Origin: an uncultured Oscillospiraceae bacterium
GTDB lineage: Bacteria > Bacillota > Clostridia > Oscillospirales > Ruminococcaceae
Direction: 5' to 3'
Length of the DNA stretch: 64,000 nucleotides
Assembly: GCA_934464775.1 (NCBI GenBank)
Contig: CAKSKG010000008.1
Location: 26,600-90,599, forward strand
The translations under genes were made by a program, and so were the position numbers. This document shows, piece after piece, positions 52,114 to 60,738 of this stretch (the stretch's first letter is position 1; every line of letters begins with the position of its first letter). Under the pieces are notes generated by a model. It was not told the origin of the DNA and did not search any database. It saw nothing but the letters and a program-made list of their open reading frames with translations.

Positions 52114-55017
52114 ATGAACAGTAAATTATCAAAAATAACTGCCCTTGCGGTTTCTGCGGCATTTGCGGCAGGATTTTCATTGCAGCTGCATTCGGAAATG
52201 CCGATAGATGCTTCCGCAGCCGAGGTGCTTTCCGCAGCGGATATAACCGAGGAAATGGGTGTGGGCTGGAATCTGGGAAATTCACTTGATTCCAATAATT
52301 CGGGCTTTTACAGCGACAATATCCTTGATTATGAAACACAGTGGGGCAATCCTGTTGTCACAAAGAGCCTTATCGACAGTGTAAAGGAATATGGCTTCAG
52401 AACAGTGAGAATACCCATAACATGGTATCAGCACATCTCCAATGACGGAAATTACACTATCGACTCCGCATGGCTGGCACGTGTAAAGGAAGTTGTGGAT
52501 TATGCATACAACAACGGTATGTATGTCATTATAAATGTTCACCACGAGACATGGATAAACAGGTCTGATTTTGAGACTGCCGAAGCAGCAATGGAAACAG
52601 AGCTTCGTGCCGTATGGAAGCAGATAGCCGCCGAGTTTGCCGATTATGACCAGCGCATTATCTTTGAGGGAATGAACGAGCCCCGTGAGGTAGGCGGAAG
52701 CGCAGATGAATGGGATGGCAATGAGAACTGCTATAATATCATCAATCAGCTGAATGCTGCATTTGTGGATACGGTGCGTTCGGTGAAATCGCCTTACCGT
52801 CAGACACGTATGCTTATGGTCCCCGATTATGCCGCAAGCAGTAAAAGCTCGATCTATTCTAATCTGATAATACCAAAGGCATCGGGAAGCATTGACGCCG
52901 ACAATGACGGCGATGATGATTATGTTGCCGTATCGCTCCATGCATACAGCCCGTACAGCTTTGCTATGGGTAACGGAGATCATTCCGATTTTTCGTCGGC
53001 AGATGATTATGAGCTTGAAAATATGTTCAGCGGAATGCAGGCAAAATTTTTGCAGGAGGATATCCCGATAGTTATCGGTGAGTTCAGTGCGTCAAATTAC
53101 GGATATGATTCCGCAAGGGTCAGCTGGGCGGAAGCATATATGAAGTATGCCACGGAGTACGGCATTCCCTGCGTGCTTTGGGACAACAATGTGGAGGCAA
53201 ACAACGGCGGAGAAGCTCACGGCTACATAAACCGTTCAACCAATACATGGTATTCGTCTGCCGAAAATGTCGGAGAGAAGCTCATCAGCACAAGATACGG
53301 TACACAGTGGGGAACAAAATCTTACATAAGCTACCCAATGTATGAGCATAGTGATTACTCTTCGGGCGATAATATCAGCTTTGACGGTCAGAACATAAGA
53401 GTATCTTCTCTGAACGGATTTGGTTCGGGCAGGGAGATAGCAATAAAATATGACGGCGTGAATGCACCTCAGGCTGCGCTTATGAATGAAGCATGGGACG
53501 GCTGGACAACCCTTTCTCCCTATGATTATGACAAGGAAAACAATATTGCATATTTCTCATACGATCAGATAGCAAAGGCATGGGATACTTCCAAAAACGG
53601 AAATCTTTGCTATATCCAGATAACCAACAAAAACAGCATCGGCTTCGGCGGAGCTGCTCTGCTGGATATTCCCGATGATAATGACAGCGGTGAGCTGAAA
53701 ATAAAGACTCAGCCCGTTGATGTTACCACATATGACAGCGGAAAAGCAGTGTTCACCGTAAAGGCTGTGGGCGAAGATATTTCATATCAGTGGCAGTTCA
53801 GCAACAACGGCGGAAGTGTTTGGTACGATCTTTTAAACGAGAATAGCAATGAGCTTACTGTGACAGCACAGCTTTCCTTGAACGGCTATATGTACAGATG
53901 TGTTTTGACCGGCGGAAATGAAAGCGTTGTTTCAAATGCGGCGCTGCTTACCGTCCGTAGGACAAGCAGCGGAACTCACAATGATCTCGGTACAGGTACT
54001 GATTTTAAGGTGGAATATGACGGTGCCATCAAGCTTAATGAGATAAGCGGATTTACGTCGGGCAAGGAGCTTGCGATTCAATTCAGCGGCAGTGTTCCAG
54101 AGATAGCACTTATGAACAGCGACTGGGATAACTGGACGGAAGTTTCCTCTTTTGAGACAGACCTTTTAAATAATATCATCTATCTCCCTTATGACGCACT
54201 TATGGAAGCATGGGGAACGGGAAAAGGAACGCTTGCCTACGCAAAGATAACAAATTATGAAGCGGCAGGAATTAATGGATCAAAGCTGCTTGATATTCCT
54301 GTGAGCGATCCTAAATTTGAGATCATAGAAGCTCCCGACGATTTGTGTATCTATTACTGCCAGCAGTTTGAACTGTCGGCAGCAGCTAACGCAGATAACC
54401 TTTCCCATGAATGGCTCATAAGCCATGACGGCGGAAATGAATGGGAGGCTGCATACACTGTATCGGAAAAGGTGACAACAGGTACAGGCATAACAAGAGT
54501 TACAGCCGTATTTGATGTTTATAAAAACAACATGGTCGAGGGTGAAACGGCGTTTATCAGATGCGATTTTTCCAATAAGACAATGGGAACTCCCACCGCG
54601 GCAGGATTAATACAGGTGCTTTCGAGAAATGCCGATGCACAGGCACTTGAGATAGGTTCATACAGCGCAAAGCTTTCATGGAGTGCAAATCCCTATGCCG
54701 TAAGCTATAATGTTTACAGAGTGGTGAACGGTGAATTTGCGCCGGCAGGCAATTACAGCGGAACGGAATGCCTGCTGAGCGGACTTGAAGCAAATACTGA
54801 TTATGAGTATTTTGTAAGTGCGGTATATTCCGACGGCGAGGCTATGCCGTATATCAGAAACACTGTAACATTCAGGACTGCTTCCAAGCCCGTCGATGAT
54901 ATGACTATTGAGGAATGCATCGAGTATGTCAACAGCTTCGGAACGGACACCGATATCCTTACCGAAGAGCAGATGAAGGCTGTTGAACGTGTTCTTGCTT
55001 ACGATTACAGCAAATGA
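52114..55017 (+). CDS. multidomain GH5 endoglucanase with C-terminal tail module
   Basis: The 967-residue secreted enzyme has a signal peptide (1-36) and a GH5 domain (about 42-395) with GVGWNLGNSLD, GFRTVRIPITWYQH, HHETW, acid/base Glu189 in EGMNEPR and nucleophile Glu323 in VIGEFSAS; this resembles subfamily 4. Two copies of a roughly 100-residue beta module follow (about 420-520 and 628-730; conserved W-D-x-W-T and LLDIP), separated by an Ig-like domain (530-615). A second Ig-like domain (735-830), a fibronectin III domain (835-925) and a 38-residue tail (930-967) end it. The tail matches that of the neighbouring peptidase. GAAGGGAG precedes the ATG. Confidence 0.93.
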   Translation: MNSKLSKITALAVSAAFAAGFSLQLHSEMPIDASAAEVLSAADITEEMGVGWNLGNSLDSNNSGFYSDNILDYETQWGNPVVTKSLIDSVKEYGFRTVRIPITWYQHISNDGNYTIDSAWLARVKEVVDYAYNNGMYVIINVHHETWINRSDFETAEAAMETELRAVWKQIAAEFADYDQRIIFEGMNEPREVGGSADEWDGNENCYNIINQLNAAFVDTVRSVKSPYRQTRMLMVPDYAASSKSSIYSNLIIPKASGSIDADNDGDDDYVAVSLHAYSPYSFAMGNGDHSDFSSADDYELENMFSGMQAKFLQEDIPIVIGEFSASNYGYDSARVSWAEAYMKYATEYGIPCVLWDNNVEANNGGEAHGYINRSTNTWYSSAENVGEKLISTRYGTQWGTKSYISYPMYEHSDYSSGDNISFDGQNIRVSSLNGFGSGREIAIKYDGVNAPQAALMNEAWDGWTTLSPYDYDKENNIAYFSYDQIAKAWDTSKNGNLCYIQITNKNSIGFGGAALLDIPDDNDSGELKIKTQPVDVTTYDSGKAVFTVKAVGEDISYQWQFSNNGGSVWYDLLNENSNELTVTAQLSLNGYMYRCVLTGGNESVVSNAALLTVRRTSSGTHNDLGTGTDFKVEYDGAIKLNEISGFTSGKELAIQFSGSVPEIALMNSDWDNWTEVSSFETDLLNNIIYLPYDALMEAWGTGKGTLAYAKITNYEAAGINGSKLLDIPVSDPKFEIIEAPDDLCIYYCQQFELSAAANADNLSHEWLISHDGGNEWEAAYTVSEKVTTGTGITRVTAVFDVYKNNMVEGETAFIRCDFSNKTMGTPTAAGLIQVLSRNADAQALEIGSYSAKLSWSANPYAVSYNVYRVVNGEFAPAGNYSGTECLLSGLEANTDYEYFVSAVYSDGEAMPYIRNTVTFRTASKPVDDMTIEECIEYVNSFGTDTDILTEEQMKAVERVLAYDYSK

Positions 55018-55044
55018 TCTGAAGACGAAAAAATCAAAATGATA

Positions 55045-55076
55045 TAAAAAAGGCGCTTTTCATAAGCGCCTTTTTT
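55045..55076. terminator. bidirectional terminator after the cellulase
   Basis: AAAAAAGGCGCTT (55045-55057) pairs with AAGCGCCTTTTTT (55064-55076). Confidence 0.92.
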
Positions 55077-55085
55077 ATATCAAGA

Positions 55086-56129
55086 TCATTCGTTTTCGCT
55101 GCTGTCGGAGCTTTTGACGGAGCTTATGACCGCTGCCGTTCCCGATTCGTAAAGCTCGCTGTCGTCCTCGATAAGACATATTTTTCCGTAAAAATACAGT
55201 GCGTCGCCGTCTTTCATTTCACAGTCGGAAAAGATAAATACGCCATTGTTTTCAAGCTTTTCGGTGGAATCCGCATCGACTTTTTCACTGATATTTTCGC
55301 TGTTGAGGAATATTTTTTCGCATTTGAAGTATACATCTTCGGAAAATCTTTCGTCCAGCTTGCAGTACACTGTGGTCATGCCGCCGCTTTCGGAAGCACC
55401 CGTAACACGGATATTAAAGCTCTCGGGAATGCCGTCAAAGCTTTCGGTCATCGACATATCGTAGCCCATATACTCGGCATTGGGGATAACTCCGTAAATG
55501 CCGCAGTCGGAATTTCCCGCCGCTATCGGCATCAGTATCACCTGTCCGTCGTTTTCGGTACACAGCGCAAGATAATCGGCTGTGCCGCAGGCGGATATAT
55601 ATTTGTCCGCTTCACGGTAGGTAGTTACATCTCCGCTGCCAAAGATTATCACGTAATCGCTGCTGTCATCGGGATCGTATTCACAGGCAAAATAATTACC
55701 CTCATATGAATCGGAGGGGAGTATACCGCTGTTTCCGTTCATGGTGAATCTGAAAAGTGTTGATGATAAATTGCCCGAATCAACAGCCCCGTTGATATTC
55801 TCGGAAGAAAGCTCTTCCACGGAATATTCGCTGCTGACAGCCGAAGCTGCCTCGTCCATGTTGTCCGCAATGCGTCCGCTGACAGGGTCCGCACCGCTGA
55901 AAAATGCAAAAAAATCCTCCGCATCGGGCTTTTTTTCGTCGGATTCGGTGACGTTTGTGTCTTCCGAAACCGATTCTTCCGATGTGTTTTCCTCGGAAAT
56001 TTCAGGCTCCGAGATCTCCGCTGCCGATGTTTCGGAAGGCTCGACAGGCTCTTCTTCGATTGTTTTTGCGCAGCCTGTCATGCAGATAAGCATTGCGGCT
56101 GCAAGTGCTTTGACAGTGTTTTTCTTCAT
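55086..56129 (-). CDS. putative lipoprotein, unknown function
   Basis: The 347-residue protein begins MKKNTVKALAAAMLICMTGC with a type II signal peptide, lipobox Cys at residue 20. An acidic Glu/Ser-rich linker (25-75) follows, then an alpha/beta domain (about 85-330) with FRFTMNGNSGILPSD, DSSDYVIIFGSGDVTTY and ALYFYGKICLIED. I do not recognise the family. The start at 56129 follows CGGAGC; the frame is open further to 56153. Cell-surface, monocistronic, with its terminator shared with the cellulase. Confidence 0.8.
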   Translation of the reverse strand: MKKNTVKALAAAMLICMTGCAKTIEEEPVEPSETSAAEISEPEISEENTSEESVSEDTNVTESDEKKPDAEDFFAFFSGADPVSGRIADNMDEAASAVSSEYSVEELSSENINGAVDSGNLSSTLFRFTMNGNSGILPSDSYEGNYFACEYDPDDSSDYVIIFGSGDVTTYREADKYISACGTADYLALCTENDGQVILMPIAAGNSDCGIYGVIPNAEYMGYDMSMTESFDGIPESFNIRVTGASESGGMTTVYCKLDERFSEDVYFKCEKIFLNSENISEKVDADSTEKLENNGVFIFSDCEMKDGDALYFYGKICLIEDDSELYESGTAAVISSVKSSDSSENE

Positions 56130-56406
56130 ATATTGCTCCGTTTTGTTGTGCATTGATTTGTATTATCCGATGCATTTTTTATCTTTTTTTTGCTCTGAGA
56201 TGTGTTTTTTCAATGCTTTTTTCTTTTGTTCCGCTCAGGGGCTTTTTACTGCAAAATCATAAGATCTGCGGTGAAAATGCCCTGTAATTTTTCTTTTTTT
56301 ATTTTGATTTTTTGTTCTGATTTTATTATAAACCGCATACGAAGCTTTGTCAATCGGCATATTATTTTTGTATCGGAATTGTAATTTATCGTTGATTTTG
56401 TCAGGC

Positions 56407-57279
56407 TCACGGGTCGTTTCTGTGACTCAGATATTCCGAAAAACGCTTGACCGCAAGCGAGGCCGTGCGGTTGTCACGTACCGCAAAGCATATGTCACGG
56501 TAAGCCTGCGGTTCAATGCTTCGGGTGCATATTTTGTACGGCGCACGGCGGAGTATAAGTTTAGGAAGAATGCCGATCCCAAGCCCGTTTTCAGCCATTG
56601 ACATGACTGCGTAGTCGTCCCATGTGGTAAATCTTACATCGGGCTTTTGTCCCGCATTGTCGAAAACATCTGACACCTCCGTTTTGCCGCCCTTTTCAAG
56701 CAGTATGAACGGATAGCGGCACAGCTCATATACGGGGATCTTTTCATATTTTATCAGAGGGTGTTCCTCGGGAAGCACGGCAAGCAGTTCGTCACGTTCG
56801 AGTATGGTCACATCGGCTCCGCTGATATCGGGCTTTGTGAATGCACAGTCTACACGTCCGTCATTTACCCATTTCTCGATCTCGGAGTGATCTCCCAGCA
56901 GCAGCTCGTAGTCGATGTCGGGGTAGTCATTTTGGAATGCCTTTATTATTTTCGGCAGCCAGTGGGTCGCAACGCTTGAAAACGTACCTATTCTTATCAG
57001 TCCCGATTTCAGTCCGTTCAGATCGTCTACCTGCATTTGCAGCTTGCGGTATTCCTCGCAGATGTTCTGGGCATATGGCAGCAGCCGCATTCCGTCCGAT
57101 GTGAGCTTTACTCCCGAGCGGTTCCGTTCAAGCAGGCTGACACGCCATTCGTTTTCAAGATCGCCGATCATTCGGCTTATTCCCGACTGGGAATAGTTGA
57201 GAAGCTCCGCCGCTTTTGTGAAGCTGCCGCACTCGGCAGTTTTTATAAAAGCCATATATTTTATTATCCCTGCGTCCAT
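56407..57279 (-). CDS. LysR-family transcriptional regulator
   Basis: The 290-residue regulator has an N-terminal winged helix (1-60, KYMAFIKTAECGSFTKAAEL, SQSGISRMIGDLENEW) and a periplasmic-binding-type effector domain (85-285, GLIRIGTFSSVATHWLPKII, GDHSEIEKWV). I start it at the ATG 57279 (MDAGIIKYM), which follows GGAG by twelve bases; upstream ATGs at 57291 and 57297 are possible. It is divergent from the MATE gene, and a 17-bp palindrome lies in the gap. Hence it probably controls the transporter. Confidence 0.88.
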   Translation of the reverse strand: MDAGIIKYMAFIKTAECGSFTKAAELLNYSQSGISRMIGDLENEWRVSLLERNRSGVKLTSDGMRLLPYAQNICEEYRKLQMQVDDLNGLKSGLIRIGTFSSVATHWLPKIIKAFQNDYPDIDYELLLGDHSEIEKWVNDGRVDCAFTKPDISGADVTILERDELLAVLPEEHPLIKYEKIPVYELCRYPFILLEKGGKTEVSDVFDNAGQKPDVRFTTWDDYAVMSMAENGLGIGILPKLILRRAPYKICTRSIEPQAYRDICFAVRDNRTASLAVKRFSEYLSHRNDP

Positions 57280-57343
57280 AAAAAAATTCATCTCCATACA
57301 TTTGAAAATGTCATGCCAAACATGATAAATATTCGCTTTTCAA

Positions 57344-57360
57344 ATCATAAAAATTATGAT
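57344..57360. promoter_or_regulatory. palindromic operator between lysR and MATE
   Basis: ATCATAA-AAA-TTATGAT is a perfect 7-3-7 palindrome overlapping the likely MATE promoter (TTTCAA 57338-57343, TACACT 57361-57366). It is the expected place for a LysR-type regulator site, although the strict T-N11-A form is not met. Confidence 0.6.
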
Positions 57361-57429
57361 ACACTATTTAAAGAAATTTGTCAAGGAGGTATATTTTCCG
57401 CAAAGTATGAGTTGGAAAAATTTTAAGTT

Positions 57430-58800
57430 ATGGAACAGGTCAAAAAAAGTCACAGCATAGATATGCTGAACGGACCGCTGCTGAAAAATATCCTGCTGTT
57501 TTCGCTGCCGATTGCCGCAAGCAGCATTCTCCAGCAGCTTTTCAATTCGGCGGATACGGCAATCGCAGGCCGGTTCGGCGATCCCGACGCTCTTGCGGCG
57601 GTTGGAACAAACGGCGAGATCGTTTCGTTTGTCGTAAGCGTTTCATCGGGACTGGCGGTAGGCGCAAATGTTCTTATCGCACATTATATCGGCTCGGGCA
57701 GACGTGAAAAGATATCCTCCGCAGTACATACATCAATGCTTTTTTCGGTTATAGCGGGAATAATTTTTGCGCTGATCGGACAGTTCGTTTCGGCGCCGCT
57801 GCTTACGCTTATCAACACACCCGAGGATATACTTGATTCGGCTGTCGGATATCTCAGAATGTACTTTGCAGGCGTTCCTTTCCTGATGATATACGATTTC
57901 GGAGCGGCGGTGCTCCGTTCAAAGGGAGACAGCAGGCGGCCGCTGAATGCTTTGATGCTTTCTGGCGTGATAAATGTTCTGCTGAATCTTTTCTTTGTTA
58001 TCGTAATGAAACTGAACGTTCTGGGTGTTGCGCTGGCAACGGATATATCAACGGCATTCAGTGCGGCGCTGGTAGTTTATTGGCTGTTTAAGGAGCAGGA
58101 GGATTTCTGCATAAAGCTTTCAAAGCTGAAAATAGAGGGCGCCCAGCTGAAAAAAATACTGATAATCGGCGTTCCCGCAGCGGTTCAGAATGCGGTCTTC
58201 TGCATTGCGAATATTTTTCTCCAGTCGGCGATCAATACCTTCGGAAGCACCGCTGCCGCAGGCTCGGCTGTGTCCATGAATTATGAGTACATAGCATATT
58301 ATGTGAACAGTGCTTTCGGTCAGGCTGCCGCAACCTTTACGGGTCAGAATTATGCGGCAGGAAAATGGAAGAGATGCAAAAAAATATTTCTTATATGCAT
58401 GGCGGAGGCACTTTTTGCGGCGCTGCTGCTCTGCATAGGCTTTGTTGCTTTCAGATATCAGGCATCTGCACTTTTCACGTCCTCCGCTGCGGAGATAGAA
58501 TATTCCTGCGAGAGAATGCTCACGGTGCTGCTGCTCCAGCCGCTTTGTACGCTGTATGAGATACCTGCATGGACAATGAGAGGAATGGGTTATTCCTCGG
58601 TCCCTGCCGCAGAAAATATGATATGCATATGCGTTGTAAGAATAATCTGGCGCTTTACGGTATTTGAGCATTTCCGCACGCTCAGGACTCTTTATATCGC
58701 ATTCCCGTTCACATGGGTGATAACAACGGTAGTTGCTGCCGTCACATTTATAATAGTATGCCGAATGGCGTATAAAAAGCTGCCTGCGGTCAGCGAATAA
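57430..58800 (+). CDS. MATE-family efflux transporter
   Basis: The 456-residue, 12-helix transporter opens with LNGPLLKNILLFSLPIAASS and QQLFNSADTAIAGRFG and has the second-half QAAATFTGQNYAAGKWKRCK, as in the clostridial NorM/DinF branch. The ATG at 57430 is the first possible start (an in-frame TAA lies just before it) but has only weak complementarity; a perfect AAGGAGG at 57383-57389 is 40 bases upstream. Translation might depend on a 17-codon frame (57407-57460) that overlaps the start. Probably regulated by the divergent LysR. Confidence 0.88.
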   Translation: MEQVKKSHSIDMLNGPLLKNILLFSLPIAASSILQQLFNSADTAIAGRFGDPDALAAVGTNGEIVSFVVSVSSGLAVGANVLIAHYIGSGRREKISSAVHTSMLFSVIAGIIFALIGQFVSAPLLTLINTPEDILDSAVGYLRMYFAGVPFLMIYDFGAAVLRSKGDSRRPLNALMLSGVINVLLNLFFVIVMKLNVLGVALATDISTAFSAALVVYWLFKEQEDFCIKLSKLKIEGAQLKKILIIGVPAAVQNAVFCIANIFLQSAINTFGSTAAAGSAVSMNYEYIAYYVNSAFGQAAATFTGQNYAAGKWKRCKKIFLICMAEALFAALLLCIGFVAFRYQASALFTSSAAEIEYSCERMLTVLLLQPLCTLYEIPAWTMRGMGYSSVPAAENMICICVVRIIWRFTVFEHFRTLRTLYIAFPFTWVITTVVAAVTFIIVCRMAYKKLPAVSE

Positions 58801-58805
58801 AAAAG

Positions 58806-58838
58806 GGCTGTGTTTTTCATTTGAGGAACACAGCCTTT
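58806..58838 (+). terminator. terminator of the third MATE gene
   Basis: GGCTGTGTT (58806-58814) with AACACAGCC (58827-58835), then TTTATTATT. A family 2 element starts eight bases later. Confidence 0.8.
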
Positions 58839-58845
58839 ATTATTA

Positions 58846-58908
58846 AGAACCTGTCTTCATAAGCATATGCACGAAAATCCGCATACATTTCTTATGAAGA
58901 CAGGTTCT
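58846..58908. repeat. family 2 palindromic element, middle copy (63 bp)
   Basis: Perfect 18-bp arms AGAACCTGTCTTCATAAG (58846-58863) and complement (58891-58908). The interior equals the left and right ends of the 163-bp copy with about 100 central bases deleted. Confidence 0.92.
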
Positions 58909-58938
58909 AAATCTTATAAATATTATCATAATTCGGTG

Positions 58939-58993
58939 TTGATTATTATAGATAATTATGATAAAATAACATTATAGGTAAAGTCAGCTTTAC
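58939..58993 (+). promoter_or_regulatory. promoter and operator-like palindrome of the AKR-ECF-DUF1893 operon
   Basis: TTGATT (58939-58944), 17-base spacer, TAAAAT (58962-58967). A perfect palindrome GTAAAG-TCAG-CTTTAC (58978-58993) lies across the transcription start region and could be a repressor site. Confidence 0.65.
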
Positions 58994-59019
58994 ACTAATA
59001 TGATATGGAGGTAATTTAT

Positions 59020-60144
59020 ATGAACAGAGCATTTCCCGAAATAAAGAAAAATTTCGGCTTCGGCATGATGCGTCTGCCTATGGACGGCGAAAAGGTCGAT
59101 ATCGAACAGGTAAAGAAAATGGTCGATGTGTTCATCGAAAGCGGCTTCAACTATTTTGATACCGCTCACGGCTACATAAAGGGACTTAGTGAGCTTGCCG
59201 TCAATGAGTGTGTTTCTTCAAGATATCCCAGAGAAAAATTCCTGCTTACAAACAAGCTTACGGGCGAATATTTCAAGAAGAACGAGGATATCCTGCCGTT
59301 CTTTGAGAGCCAGCTGAAAGCCTGCGGCGTTGATTATTTTGACTTTTATCTTATGCACTCCCAGAATGCGGTGGAGTTTGAAAAATTCAAGAAGTGCAGA
59401 GCCTATGAAGCCGCTCTTGAGCTTAAAGAACAGGGCAGGATCCGCCACTTCGGTATTTCGTTCCATGACAGGGCAGAGGTGCTTGACCGTATCCTTACCG
59501 AGTATCCGCAGATAGAGATAGTTCAGATACAGTTCAACTATGTTGACTATAACGATGAATCCGTTGAGTCGAAAAAGGTGTACGATGTGGCAAGAAAGCA
59601 CGGCAAGCCCGTTATCGTTATGGAGCCTGTCAAGGGCGGAAGTCTTGTAAATCTTCCCGAGGCTGCCCAGAAGTGCCTTGATGTTCTTCCCAACAAGCTT
59701 TCCAACGCAAGCTATGCTATCCGTTTTGCGGCAGGCTTTGAGGGAATGGAAATGGTGCTTTCGGGTATGAGCAACATGGAGCAGATGATGGACAATCTTA
59801 GCTACATGAAGGATTTCAAGCCCCTTTCCGACGAGGAATACAAGGCTGTAATGAACGTTACGGAGGCTTTCAGGTCGATCGAAATGATACCCTGTACAGG
59901 CTGCAAATACTGCATCGAGGAAAATCACTGCCCCAAGGATATCCTTATCCCGTCGCTTTTTGCCTGCCTTAACAAGAAAAAGGTATTCAATGACTGGAAT
60001 CAGAATTATTATTACAGCGAGGTGCTGACAGTCAACAACGGCAAGGCTTCCGACTGCATCAAATGCGGAAAGTGCGAAAGAGTCTGTCCGCAGCATCTGA
60101 AAATACGCAGCCTGCTTGAAGAAGTAAGCAAAACATTTGAATAA
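59020..60144 (+). CDS. aldo/keto reductase with C-terminal 4Fe-4S ferredoxin domain
   Basis: The 374-residue oxidoreductase has an AKR barrel (1-290) with the catalytic set Asp47, Tyr52 and Lys79 and a His in YLMHSQN, and a C-terminal ferredoxin-like domain with CTGCKYCIEENHCPKD and CIKCGKCERVCPQHL. It likely reduces a carbonyl with NADPH or reduced flavodoxin/ferredoxin. I use the ATG at 59020 (GGAGGTAATTTAT); the ORF could begin at 59005. First gene of an operon with an ECF S component and DUF1893. Confidence 0.9.
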   Translation: MNRAFPEIKKNFGFGMMRLPMDGEKVDIEQVKKMVDVFIESGFNYFDTAHGYIKGLSELAVNECVSSRYPREKFLLTNKLTGEYFKKNEDILPFFESQLKACGVDYFDFYLMHSQNAVEFEKFKKCRAYEAALELKEQGRIRHFGISFHDRAEVLDRILTEYPQIEIVQIQFNYVDYNDESVESKKVYDVARKHGKPVIVMEPVKGGSLVNLPEAAQKCLDVLPNKLSNASYAIRFAAGFEGMEMVLSGMSNMEQMMDNLSYMKDFKPLSDEEYKAVMNVTEAFRSIEMIPCTGCKYCIEENHCPKDILIPSLFACLNKKKVFNDWNQNYYYSEVLTVNNGKASDCIKCGKCERVCPQHLKIRSLLEEVSKTFE

Positions 60145-60156
60145 GGAGCGATGACC

Positions 60157-60738
60157 ATGTTTGAAAATATTCTTACACTTAATAATGTTGCGCCGAGAAG
60201 AAAGATCGCATATAAGACTATCCTTTCGGCAGGACTTGTTGTGCTGGCGGTAGTTCTTCCCCAGCTTATCCATATCGTATCGGGACAGCCAGGCGGAGCA
60301 AAGTGGCTCCCGATGTATCTTCCCGTGCTGATAGGCGGCTGTATGCTGGGAACAAAGTGGGGCATTGCGGTAGGCGTGCTTTCACCGCTCACAAGCTTTC
60401 TGATAACATCGCTGGCTGGTTCTCCCATGCCTGCGCTTCAGCGTCTGCCTTTTATGATGATCGAGCTTGCGGTTTTTGCGGCAGTTTCGGGAGCTTTCAC
60501 AAAGAAGATCTCCGAAAACGGTGCATGGGCATTTGCGGCTGTTATTTCCGCGCAGCTTATCGGAAGATGTGTTTTCCTCGGCTCGGCGGCACTGTTCGGT
60601 GAATCTGCGGGACTTCCTCTTGGAATGGTATGGTCGCAGATACGCACAGGCTTTGTGGGTCTTGCCGTTCAGGCTGTGCTTGTTCCCGTTATCATTATTG
60701 CACTGAAAAAGATAATGGAGAAAAAGTCCGATGAGTGA
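60157..60738 (+). CDS. ECF transporter S component (substrate unknown)
   Basis: The 193-residue, six-helix membrane protein resembles S components of energy-coupling factor vitamin transporters: LPMYLPVLIGGCMLGTKWGI, SPLTSFLITSLAGSP and PFMMIELAVFAAVSGAFTKK are S-component-like. The ligand cannot be told. It would use shared EcfAAT elsewhere. The start at 60157 follows AAGGAG by eight bases; 60151 is too close to the site. The stop overlaps the DUF1893 start by eight bases, so the pair is coupled. Confidence 0.82.
   Translation: MFENILTLNNVAPRRKIAYKTILSAGLVVLAVVLPQLIHIVSGQPGGAKWLPMYLPVLIGGCMLGTKWGIAVGVLSPLTSFLITSLAGSPMPALQRLPFMMIELAVFAAVSGAFTKKISENGAWAFAAVISAQLIGRCVFLGSAALFGESAGLPLGMVWSQIRTGFVGLAVQAVLVPVIIIALKKIMEKKSDE

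Noticed and set aside
54900..55014. Dockerin at the end of the cellulase
   Set aside because: The tail lacks the duplicated calcium-binding loops with Asp and Asn and is shorter than a dockerin.
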